A DNA stretch of 12,353 nucleotides from an uncultured Carnobacterium sp. (GTDB taxonomy: Bacteria > Bacillota > Bacilli > Lactobacillales > Aerococcaceae), in NCBI GenBank assembly GCA_905371865.1, contig CAJPNA010000026.1:1-12353 (forward strand). Direction: 5' to 3'. Within the stretch, counting starts at the first letter, position 1. Every line of letters begins with the position of its first letter. The position numbers were made by a program, and so were the translations under genes. Under the pieces are notes generated by a model. That model saw nothing but the letters and a program-made list of their open reading frames with translations. It did no database searches and was not told where the DNA came from. This document shows, piece after piece, positions 6,014 to 12,353 of this stretch.

Positions 6014-7132
6014 ATGACAGTAGTAGAAAATCCATTAAAGGATGCCAAAGTGGCCTATGAATATTATGAACTACCAGGGGATTTTGTAGATATTCAACCT
6101 TTAGGGAATGGATTAATTAACAAAACTTATCAAATTACTCATACACATGAAAATAAAGAAAAGCAGTATGTATTGCAAGCCATTAATCATAATATTTTTC
6201 CAAATGTGCGTGGATTAATGGAAAATATCGAGAAAGTAACAAGCTATCTTCGAGAAAAATATGAAGCTGAAGGACGTGACGCTTCTCGTGAAACGCTCCG
6301 TGTTATCCGCACCAAGGAGGGCCATTTAACTGCAAATTTGGATAATGGATCATACTGGCGTATTTATGATTCGGTGGAAAACAGTTATTCATTAGATAAA
6401 GTAGAAAATCCGCAGCAATTTTATATTACTGCAAAAGCATTCGGCCGTTTTGCTTATGACTTAAACGATTTCGATGCAAGCCAATTAGTAGAAGTGATTC
6501 CACAATTCCACGATACAAGGAATCGTTATCGTCAATTGGAAGAAGCAATCCGAGAAAATCGTGTAGGAAGAGTAAAAGAGGTTCAAGCAGAAATCGACTT
6601 TATTCAAAATCGTAAAGCAGATTGCTTCTTACTATATGATTTGTTAGATGAAGGTATATTGCCTCTTCGTGTAACGCATAATGATACAAAATTAAATAAT
6701 ATTATGTTCGATAGCCAAACAAAAGAACCACTATGCATTGTGGACTTAGATACTGTAATGCCAGGGCTAGTATTGTTTGACTTTGGGGATTCCATTCGTT
6801 TTGGTGCTAATGACTGCGCTGAGGACGAACCTGATTTATCAAAAGTGAACTTCGATTTCGACTTATACGAAACATATGTGAAAGGCTTTATCGAAGGAAC
6901 AAACGGAATCTTGACAGAGGCTGAATTAGAATACTTACCTTGGGGAGCTCGCGTGATTACGCTGGAACAAGGAATTCGTTTCTTGACGGACTACATTAAT
7001 GGCGACGTCTACTATCAAACAACACGTTCGGGACAAAATTTGGACCGCGCACGTACACAATTAAAACTGGTACAAGATATGGAAAACGTTTGGGATAAGA
7101 TGGTCGAATCTGTTAAAAACGCACAAAAATAA
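6014..7132 (+). CDS. N-acetylhexosamine 1-kinase-like phosphotransferase
   Basis: 372 aa, close to bifidobacterial NahK (about 360). It belongs to the aminoglycoside/choline kinase-like fold. The nucleotide loop is GNGLINKTYQI (near residues 31-41), followed by YVLQAINHNIFPNV and LMENI, which I associate with the NahK branch. The catalytic loop is VTHNDTKLNN (220-229), with Asp224 as base and Asn229 as metal ligand. The metal-binding segment is VDLDTVMPG (from 243) followed by LFDFGDSIRFGA. NahK phosphorylates GlcNAc or GalNAc at C1 in galacto-/lacto-N-biose use. Here the gene stands alone without a phosphorylase, epimerase or transporter beside it, so the substrate is uncertain. AAAGGAG (5999-6005) is the RBS. 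Confidence 0.75.
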   Translation: MTVVENPLKDAKVAYEYYELPGDFVDIQPLGNGLINKTYQITHTHENKEKQYVLQAINHNIFPNVRGLMENIEKVTSYLREKYEAEGRDASRETLRVIRTKEGHLTANLDNGSYWRIYDSVENSYSLDKVENPQQFYITAKAFGRFAYDLNDFDASQLVEVIPQFHDTRNRYRQLEEAIRENRVGRVKEVQAEIDFIQNRKADCFLLYDLLDEGILPLRVTHNDTKLNNIMFDSQTKEPLCIVDLDTVMPGLVLFDFGDSIRFGANDCAEDEPDLSKVNFDFDLYETYVKGFIEGTNGILTEAELEYLPWGARVITLEQGIRFLTDYINGDVYYQTTRSGQNLDRARTQLKLVQDMENVWDKMVESVKNAQK

Positions 7133-7142
7133 AGCAATTTAG

Positions 7143-7174
7143 ACTCTCTGACAGATGTGTCAGAGAGTTTTTTT
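7143..7174 (+). terminator. Kinase gene terminator
   Basis: A perfect 11-pair stem (7143-7153 with 7158-7168) with the tetraloop GATG runs into seven T (7168-7174). It separates the kinase from nrdD. Confidence 0.92.
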
Positions 7175-7184
7175 GCAACTTCAC

Positions 7185-7200
7185 ACACTATATATTGTTA
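7185..7200 (+). promoter_or_regulatory. NrdR box 1
   Basis: ACACTATATATTGTTA matches the NrdR box (ACAC-WATATATW-GTGT type) with an imperfect right end. It lies 33 bases, about three helical turns, before box 2, the paired spacing typical of NrdR targets. Confidence 0.8.
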
Positions 7201-7217
7201 ATTTTAACAATTATAAA

Positions 7218-7233
7218 ACACAATATATTGTGT
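7218..7233 (+). promoter_or_regulatory. NrdR box 2
   Basis: ACACAATATATTGTGT is a perfect 16-base palindrome and an ideal NrdR box. It ends eight bases before the -35 of the nrdD promoter. NrdR represses ribonucleotide reductase operons when dATP is abundant. Confidence 0.88.
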
Positions 7234-7241
7234 TTTAGGGG

Positions 7242-7269
7242 TTGATTTTTAAATTCAGCATGTTAAAAT
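7242..7269 (+). promoter_or_regulatory. nrdDG promoter
   Basis: TTGATT (7242-7247) is followed after 16 bases by an extended -10, TGT-TAAAAT (7261-7269). Transcription would start near 7276, just before the RBS AAGGAGGG (7285-7292). Confidence 0.6.
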
Positions 7270-7298
7270 AGATTCAAGAGTTTTAAGGAGGGATTGTG

Positions 7299-9497
7299 AT
7301 GTGTGTACAAGAATTGAAGACCTTATTAGTCACTAAAAGAGATGGTCGAGAAGTTGAATTTCAAAAGGAGAAAATCGAACGAGCAATCTTTAAAGCAGAA
7401 ACAGAGTTAAATGGAGAAATGGATGCTAAAAGAGAAGCGGAATTGAATCGAATCGTAGACGAAGTTCTCCAAGAAATTTCTAGAAGATTTAGTGAGACTA
7501 TTCAAATTTATGAAATTCAAAGTATTATTGAACATTTTTTAATTGAAGATGGGGAGTCTGAATTAGCACAAGCATATATTTCATACAGAGTGGATCGTGA
7601 TTTACGTAGAAAAAATCAACTAGATTTCCAATGGGCACTGTCTCGATTGACGAATAAAGATGCAAGCGTAGTTAATGAAAACGCAAATAAAGATAGTAAA
7701 GTTTTTAATACTCAAAGGGATCTAACGGCGGGTACAGTTGGAAAAATTATTGGATTAAAACTATTACCTCCTCATGTCGCCAATGCGCATTTAAAAGGGG
7801 ATATTCATTATCACGATTTAGACTATCATCCATATATGCCATTGACCAATTGTTGCTTAATTGATTTTGAACATATGTTAGGCCTTGGATTCAAGATTGG
7901 AAATGCCGAGGTAGAATCTCCAAAATCGATTCAAACAGCAACTGCTCAAATGGCTCAAATCATTGCGAATGTCGCAAGTAGCCAATATGGAGGATGTTCG
8001 GCTAATCGTGTTGATGAATTATTGGCCCCTTATGCGGAATTAAACTATCAAAAACATTTAACAGACGCCAAGGAGTGGATTGACGGAGTGGACCGTCAAG
8101 AAGCTTTTGCGATGAAAAAAACGAAAAAAGATATTTATGACGCGATGCAGTCATTAGAATATGAAATCAATACACTCTATACTTCTCAAGGACAAACCCC
8201 TTTTACAACTTTAGGATTTGGACTTGGAACGAGTCGTTTTGAACGTTGTATTCAAAAAGCAATCCTGCAAGTAAGAATGAAAGGGATTGGCAAAGAGAAG
8301 AGAACAGCGATTTTCCCTAAATTAGTTTTCACGTTAAAACGTGGAGTCAACTTAGAGGCAACCGATCCAAACTATGATGTAAAACAGTTAGCATTAGAAT
8401 GTGCAACAAAACGAATGTATCCAGATGTATTAAACTATGATCAAATCGTTAGATTAACCGGTAGTTTTAAAGTGCCGATGGGATGCCGTTCGTTCTTACA
8501 AGGATGGAAGGATGAAAATGGGCAAGAAGTGAACGATGGTCGAATGAATTTAGGGGTCGTTACTCTGAATATTCCTCGAATTGCGCTAGAAGCGGAAGGT
8601 TCGATTGACAAATTCTGGGAAATTTTCGAAGAGAAACTAGCAATCTGTAAGGACTCATTGACATACCGTGTTAAACGTTGTAAGGAAGCGCAAAGAGATA
8701 ATGCGCCTGTACTCTATCACTATGGAGCATTTGGACAACGATTGAAGGATGGAGAAGCAGTAGATCTTCTGTTTAGAAATCGTCGTGCTACTGTTTCTTT
8801 AGGATATATTGGACTTTACGAAGCGGCAACAGCATTCTTCGGTCCAAACTGGGAAATGAATCCGGAGGCAAAGGAGTTTACTATAGAGATTGTAAAAGCA
8901 CTGAAGGCACATACAGATGCATGGGGGGACGAATACGGTTATCATTTCAGTGTTTATGCGACTCCAAGTGAAAGCTTGACCGATCGTTTCTGCAAACTCG
9001 ATATCGAAAAATTTGGTTTGGTACCGGATATTACGGAGAAAGAGTATTATACGAATAGCTTCCACTACGATGTACGTAAAAATCCAACACCATTTGAAAA
9101 AATTGATTTCGAAAAAGATTATCCAGTATTTTCTTCGGGTGGATTTATTCATTACTGCGAGTACCCGGTCCTTCGACAAAATCCAAAAGCCTTAGAAGCC
9201 GTATGGGATTATGCATATGATAGAGTGGGATATCTTGGGACGAATACCCCAATTGATCATTGTTATAAATGTGGATACGATGGTGAATTTACGCCAACTG
9301 CTAAAGGATTTGAATGTCCGCAATGTAAAAACCATGATCCACAAACATGTGACGTTGTGAAACGGACTTGCGGCTACCTTGGAAACCCTCAAGCGCGTCC
9401 AATGGTACATGGACGTCATGTGGAAATTTCTTCACGTGTGAAACATATGCCGAAGCTGAAAGAACGTTACGCTTTAGGAGTGATGGAGGATGAATAA
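7299..9497 (+). CDS. nrdD: NrdD, anaerobic class III ribonucleotide reductase
   Basis: 732 aa from ATG 7299. A GTG at 7296 is also in frame, but the ATG has the better spacing (seven bases) from AGGAGG (7286-7291). NrdD reduces ribonucleoside triphosphates to dNTPs without oxygen, using a glycyl radical. The N-terminal ATP-cone (about 10-95, VTKRDGREVEFQKEKIERAI) is the allosteric activity site. Cys185/186 in PLTNCCLID and Cys396 in MGCRSFL fit the active-site cysteines. A four-cysteine zinc site (Cys655, 658, 673, 676) precedes the glycyl-radical loop RTCGYLGNPQARP, with the radical glycine near 692. All key residues are present. It overlaps nrdG by eight bases and lies behind two NrdR boxes. 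Confidence 0.97.
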   Translation: MCVQELKTLLVTKRDGREVEFQKEKIERAIFKAETELNGEMDAKREAELNRIVDEVLQEISRRFSETIQIYEIQSIIEHFLIEDGESELAQAYISYRVDRDLRRKNQLDFQWALSRLTNKDASVVNENANKDSKVFNTQRDLTAGTVGKIIGLKLLPPHVANAHLKGDIHYHDLDYHPYMPLTNCCLIDFEHMLGLGFKIGNAEVESPKSIQTATAQMAQIIANVASSQYGGCSANRVDELLAPYAELNYQKHLTDAKEWIDGVDRQEAFAMKKTKKDIYDAMQSLEYEINTLYTSQGQTPFTTLGFGLGTSRFERCIQKAILQVRMKGIGKEKRTAIFPKLVFTLKRGVNLEATDPNYDVKQLALECATKRMYPDVLNYDQIVRLTGSFKVPMGCRSFLQGWKDENGQEVNDGRMNLGVVTLNIPRIALEAEGSIDKFWEIFEEKLAICKDSLTYRVKRCKEAQRDNAPVLYHYGAFGQRLKDGEAVDLLFRNRRATVSLGYIGLYEAATAFFGPNWEMNPEAKEFTIEIVKALKAHTDAWGDEYGYHFSVYATPSESLTDRFCKLDIEKFGLVPDITEKEYYTNSFHYDVRKNPTPFEKIDFEKDYPVFSSGGFIHYCEYPVLRQNPKALEAVWDYAYDRVGYLGTNTPIDHCYKCGYDGEFTPTAKGFECPQCKNHDPQTCDVVKRTCGYLGNPQARPMVHGRHVEISSRVKHMPKLKERYALGVMEDE

Positions 9498-10053
9498 TCC
9501 AAACCCCAAGGAGTGGACGAGTGAGCAATATTCCAAAGGAAAAATTGCCAGTTACAAACCGTATAATTTTGTCGATGGGGAAGGGGTACGCTGTTCACTA
9601 TATGTGAGTGGCTGCCTCTTTGCCTGTGAAGGCTGTTATAATGTGATCGCTCAAAATTTTAATTACGGAATACCATATACTAAAAAGTTAGAAGAGCAAA
9701 TTGTTTCAGATATTGGAGCTTCTTATTGCCAAGGGTTGACGCTTCTGGGTGGAGAACCTTTTTTAAATACAGGTGTTTGTCTGTCTTTAGTCAAGGCACT
9801 AAGGAAAGCTTACGGAAATACCAAAGATATTTGGTCTTGGACAGGATATACTTGGGAAGAGCTGATGCAAGAAACTGAAGATAAGTTAGAATTATTAAGT
9901 TTGATTGATATTTTGGTGGATGGACGATTTGAACTCGCTAAAAAAGATTTGACCTTGCAATTTAGGGGAAGCAGTAATCAGCGCATTATTGATGTACAGT
10001 CTTCTCTTAAAACGGGTGAAGTGGTCTTGTGGTCTGGATTATGGAAATCTTAG
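9490..10053 (+). CDS. nrdG: NrdG, radical SAM activase of NrdD
   Basis: 187 aa. It uses a [4Fe-4S] cluster and S-adenosylmethionine to create the glycyl radical on NrdD. The cluster motif is CLFACEGCYN with Cys42, Cys46 and Cys49 (CxxxCxxC). YNFVDGEGVRCSLYVSGC before it and LTLLGGEPFL (SAM-contacting GGE motif) after it are typical of NrdG. It then has WSWTGYTWEEL and DILVDGRFE, also characteristic. The ATG at 9490 overlaps the last codons of nrdD, and AGGAG (9476-9480) inside nrdD serves as the RBS, so the two are made together. Slightly longer than some family members because of about 18 extra N-terminal residues. Confidence 0.96.
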   Translation: MNNPNPKEWTSEQYSKGKIASYKPYNFVDGEGVRCSLYVSGCLFACEGCYNVIAQNFNYGIPYTKKLEEQIVSDIGASYCQGLTLLGGEPFLNTGVCLSLVKALRKAYGNTKDIWSWTGYTWEELMQETEDKLELLSLIDILVDGRFELAKKDLTLQFRGSSNQRIIDVQSSLKTGEVVLWSGLWKS

Positions 10054-10068
10054 AAATTGTTCAAATTT

Positions 10069-10097
10069 CTGACAAATGATGGTAAATTTGTTAAAAT
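10069..10097 (+). promoter_or_regulatory. acpS-alr-mazF promoter
   Basis: CTGACA (10069-10074) is followed after 17 bases by TAAAAT (10092-10097), with a TG extension at 10089-10090. Transcription would begin near 10104. This rules against the in-frame ATG at 10104 as the acpS start, since that message would be leaderless. No clear terminator for nrdG lies between 10054 and this promoter. Confidence 0.65.
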
Positions 10098-10133
10098 GTA
10101 GGAATGAATCATAATGAAGGAGACGACAAACGG

Positions 10134-10493
10134 ATGGCGATTAAGGGACTTGGTATGGACGCGGTAGAATTGTCACGTATTGAAAAAATCGTTGTAGAAC
10201 CTAAATCTTTTTTGGAAAAAGTATTAACACCAAAAGAATTGGAAAAATATCATACGCTCCCTTTTAAACGAAAAGTGGAATTCCTTGCGGGACGATTTGC
10301 AGCTAAAGAAGCCTATGCTAAAGCGCTTGGCACTGGAATTGGACAGCATGTTTCTTTTCAAGACATCGAAGTGTTTAATGATGCCGAAGGAAAACCAGTT
10401 CTTGTATGTGCACGGTATTCTCATCAAACGTGGATATCGATTACGCATACGAATCATGATGCCTACGCGGTTGTCCTACTTGAATCCAATTAA
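10134..10493 (+). CDS. acpS: AcpS, holo-[acyl-carrier-protein] synthase
   Basis: 119 aa from ATG 10134. It transfers 4'-phosphopantetheine from CoA to a serine of acyl carrier protein, making fatty acid synthesis possible. GMDAVELSRI (residues 7-16) carries the magnesium-binding Asp8; FLAGRFAAKEAYAKALGTGIG (about 50-70) carries the catalytic Glu; WISITHTNHDAYAVVLL is the C-terminal strand motif. Length is normal for this trimeric enzyme. I chose 10134 over the in-frame ATG at 10104 because family members begin right at this point (M-I-K-G-I-G type), AAGGAG (10117-10122) lies upstream, and 10104 coincides with the expected transcription start. GMDAVE replaces the usual GIDIVE, a conservative change. 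Confidence 0.93.
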   Translation: MAIKGLGMDAVELSRIEKIVVEPKSFLEKVLTPKELEKYHTLPFKRKVEFLAGRFAAKEAYAKALGTGIGQHVSFQDIEVFNDAEGKPVLVCARYSHQTWISITHTNHDAYAVVLLESN

Positions 10494-10510
10494 AAAAGGA
10501 ATGAATCATC

Positions 10511-11626
10511 ATGTTAAAAGCAATCCATCGAAACACGAGAGTTGTAGTGGATTTATCAATTATTAAACAAAATATTTCTAAACTAAAATCTAAATTGAGT
10601 TCTCCTAAACAAGTCTATGCAGTTGTAAAGGCGAATGCATATGGACACGGTATGATTCCTGTTGCCAAAGCTACTTTAGAAGCAGGCGTTCAGGGATTTT
10701 GTGTCGCAAATGTCGATGAAGCTTTTGCTTTAAGAGAAGCGGGAATTATGGAACCAGTCTTAATCCTTGGATTAAGTCGTGTGGAAGATGTGCCACTATT
10801 AGCAAAAAATCACATTACTGCTACGGTCGACTCGGTAGAATGGCTCCATCAGGCTGCTTTGCTATTAAAGGAAACACCCTTAAAAGTACATGTTGCTGTT
10901 GATTCGGGAATGGGTCGTATTGGTGTCGTGAATGAAAAAGAATTAATGGAAGTTGAGGCTGTTTTACGAGATGGTCCATTCGAGTTCGAAGGAATGTTTA
11001 CACACTTTGCGACAGCTGACGAAGAAGATACGTCGCATTTAACAAAACAAGAAGAAAAATTCAATGGTATGATTGAGGAGTTGGAAGAAATACCCCCTCA
11101 TATTCATTGCTCCAATTCTGCATATGCAATTTGGCATGGTTCCGGTGATAGTGATATTATCCGTTATGGCATGGGTTTGTATGGTATTAATCCTTCTAAT
11201 GAGGACTTATGCGTTGAAGATGAAGAGCTCCTAACGCCAGCCCTGCAATGGGAAACAGAGATGGTCAAGGTTAAGAAACTGGAAATAGGGGATACGGTTA
11301 GCTATGGAGCAACCTACACAGCTGAAGAGCCTCAATGGGTTGCTACTTTACCAGTAGGGTATGCGGATGGATATATTCGTGCCTACAATAAAGGGGATGT
11401 CATTGTTGATGGAGTTCGCTGTCCTATTATTGGAAGAGTATGTATGGATCAATGTATGATTCGTTTGCCTCACGAATATCCAGTCGGAACAAAAGTCACT
11501 CTTTTAGGAAAAAATAAAGAAGAGGAAATTACAGCAATTGAATTAGCTAAGCGTGCAGATACGATTGCTTATGAAGTCATTTGTATGATCTCTGATCGCG
11601 TGAAAAGGGAGTACATCAATGGTTGA
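10511..11626 (+). CDS. alr: Alanine racemase
   Basis: 371 aa, standard length. A PLP enzyme that interconverts L- and D-alanine, supplying D-alanine for peptidoglycan and teichoic acids. The cofactor lysine is Lys40 in VVKANAYGHG; the second catalytic base is Tyr265 in SYGATY, the same number as in the well-known Geobacillus enzyme. HFATADEED, HCSNSAYAI, RYGMGLYG, LPVGYADGY and CMDQCM are further family motifs. It follows acpS by 17 bases with AAAGGA (10495-10500) as RBS; an ATG at 10501 is in another frame. Its last codons overlap mazF by eight bases. The acpS-alr-mazF order is common in Bacillota. Confidence 0.97.
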   Translation: MLKAIHRNTRVVVDLSIIKQNISKLKSKLSSPKQVYAVVKANAYGHGMIPVAKATLEAGVQGFCVANVDEAFALREAGIMEPVLILGLSRVEDVPLLAKNHITATVDSVEWLHQAALLLKETPLKVHVAVDSGMGRIGVVNEKELMEVEAVLRDGPFEFEGMFTHFATADEEDTSHLTKQEEKFNGMIEELEEIPPHIHCSNSAYAIWHGSGDSDIIRYGMGLYGINPSNEDLCVEDEELLTPALQWETEMVKVKKLEIGDTVSYGATYTAEEPQWVATLPVGYADGYIRAYNKGDVIVDGVRCPIIGRVCMDQCMIRLPHEYPVGTKVTLLGKNKEEEITAIELAKRADTIAYEVICMISDRVKREYING

Positions 11627-11969
11627 TAAGATTTTAAGAGGAGATGTCTTTTTAGCAGATTTGTCTCCAGTGATTGGTAGTGAGCAGGGAGGGAAACGCC
11701 CCGTTCTCATTATTCAAAATGATGTTGGGAATCACTTTAGCACAACTGTCATCGTTGCTGCAATCACAGCAAAGAATACAAAAGCGAACATTCCAACGCA
11801 TATTGAAATCAAAAAAGACCAATTTGGGTTCGAACGAGACTCTGTTGTCTTACTTGAACAATTGCGTACGATTGATAAGGCTCGAATTCTTGAGAAAATT
11901 ACGCAAGTGGATGCGGATTTTATGAACACCATTAACGAAGGGCTCAAAGTGAGTCTGGGATTGGAATAG
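11619..11969 (+). CDS. mazF: MazF/NdoA-type mRNA interferase
   Basis: 116 aa, the same size as Bacillus NdoA (EndoA), to which it is very similar along its whole length as I remember it. A ribosome-independent, sequence-specific endoribonuclease of the PemK/MazF fold. RGDVFLADLSPVIGSEQGGKRPV opens the beta barrel; Arg27 (in GGKRPV) and Thr50 (in AAIT) match the catalytic Arg and Thr of NdoA. GFERDSVVLLEQLRTIDK is the other conserved block. It starts inside the end of alr (ATG 11619) with AGGGAG (11606-11611) as RBS, so it is translated in step with alanine racemase. No mazE antitoxin ORF lies between alr and mazF or directly after it, unlike Bacillus. Confidence 0.93.
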   Translation: MVDKILRGDVFLADLSPVIGSEQGGKRPVLIIQNDVGNHFSTTVIVAAITAKNTKANIPTHIEIKKDQFGFERDSVVLLEQLRTIDKARILEKITQVDADFMNTINEGLKVSLGLE

Positions 11970-12029
11970 AAAATACTTTTTAAATAGCAAATAGCGACTT
12001 AAAATGAGGATGAAATAAAAATATTAGTG

Positions 12030-12079
12030 GACTACTACCTTTAGTAAATTACCAAAGATAGTAGTCTTTTTATTTTTTC
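12030..12079 (+). terminator. Terminator of acpS-alr-mazF
   Basis: GACTACTA (12030-12037) pairs with TAGTAGTC (12059-12066); after one mismatch, 12039-12042 pairs with 12054-12057. A T-rich tract runs from 12067 to 12079. It lies 60 bases after the mazF stop. Confidence 0.85.
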
Positions 12080-12353
12080 TTTGTGATAATAAGAGCTCTT
12101 TTTTGCTGATTAGATGAGAAAAATGAAGGTTTACAAGGATGGTTGGAAGCTCTCAGATTTAACGACTACTTTAAGGAACAGTATTTTGGTGAGAACTGCA
12201 ATTGTGAAAGGGTTTTTATATAAAATTTTAATTAGACATGATATAATTAACCAAATTAATACTGAGGAGAATTTGAGAAGGTAAATGAAATCTATTAGTT
12301 ACACTGTATCTACAAGATAAAACCTTATACTAGTTTATTTCCAGCTATACTAA
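12080..12353 (+). other. AT-rich tail with weak ORF fragments
   Basis: No recognisable gene. Two overlapping short frames exist. One (12123-12284, ATG to TAA, 53 codons) reads MKVYKDGWKLSDL and is rich in I, L, T and K, without a clear RBS. The other (12110-12223, no start codon, 37 codons) reads LDEKNEGLQGWLEALRF and looks more protein-like, as if it were the end of a decayed gene. I recognise neither. An extended -10 sequence (12239-12247) lies inside the first frame. The stretch may be the upstream region of a gene beyond the window. Confidence 0.3.
12239..12247 (+). promoter_or_regulatory. Possible extended -10 promoter
   Basis: TGATATAAT is a perfect -10 hexamer with the TGn extension but no good -35. 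It would start a transcript near 12254 that leaves the window. GAGGAG (12264-12269) and GAGAAGG (12275-12281) follow, but the only nearby ATG (12285) opens an 11-codon frame. Confidence 0.3.

Noticed and set aside
8799..9179. 126-codon minus-strand ORF inside nrdD
   Set aside because: It lies wholly opposite an intact, highly conserved gene, with cysteine- and phenylalanine-rich composition typical of an antisense shadow.
10052..10070. AGAAAT...ATTTCT inverted repeat after nrdG as a terminator
   Set aside because: Only six AT-rich pairs and no T tract; it overlaps the -35 of the next promoter and is more likely chance.
10104..10133. Longer acpS reading frame starting at ATG 10104
   Set aside because: That ATG coincides with the predicted transcription start seven bases after the -10; the extra ten residues (MNHNEGDDKR) are not family-like and the RBS lies inside them.
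12091..12104. AAGAGCTCTT followed by T as a second terminator
   Set aside because: A ten-base palindrome cannot form a hairpin with a proper loop, and the strong terminator at 12030-12079 already ends the operon.

Overview
The window looks like chromosomal core sequence of a low-GC Gram-positive bacterium. Strong AGGAGG-type ribosome binding sites, extended -10 promoters, CtsR, CcpA and NrdR operator sequences, a MreB/Mbl pair and the acpS-alr-mazF order point to Bacillota, most likely Lactobacillales. A Carnobacteriaceae or Aerococcaceae-like, facultatively anaerobic organism would fit, but I cannot fix the genus from the sequence. Every supported gene lies on the + strand, and no complete insertion sequence, tRNA, rRNA, phage gene or CRISPR array is visible.

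Layout. (a) 1-193 holds a tiny self-contained transcription unit: a promoter, a 33-codon hydrophobic ORF, and a terminator whose stem overlaps the end of the ORF. (b) 194-733 has no protein gene. It contains a very large imperfect inverted repeat (246-602) that would fold as RNA into one long arm with a branched tip, then the mreB promoter and leader hairpin. (c) 734-3219 is mreB-mreC-mreD, the cell-elongation module, closed by a terminator. (d) 3255-5224 is a second morphogenesis unit: a six-helix Pr6Pr-type membrane protein, a second actin homologue (Mbl type) with a charged C-terminal tail, and a small EpuA-family membrane protein. (e) 5236-5933 is monocistronic clpP with a CtsR operator over its promoter and a strong terminator. 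(f) 5958-7174 is a monocistronic N-acetylhexosamine-kinase-like gene with a candidate CcpA (cre) site and a perfect terminator hairpin. (g) 7185-10053 is nrdDG, anaerobic ribonucleotide reductase and its activase, behind two NrdR boxes. (h) 10069-12079 is acpS-alr-mazF with its own promoter and terminator; no mazE antitoxin gene lies next to mazF. (i) 12080-12353 is AT-rich and holds only weak ORF fragments.

How the genes work together. Units c and d supply the cytoskeletal and membrane scaffold for lateral wall synthesis, and alr in unit h supplies D-alanine for the same wall. AcpS activates acyl carrier protein for lipid synthesis. ClpP (proteolysis under stress) and NrdDG (dNTP supply without oxygen) are separately regulated housekeeping units. 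The least explained parts are the 246-602 foldback, the 33-codon unit before it, the Pr6Pr protein between the two actin genes, and the mazF gene without an antitoxin.
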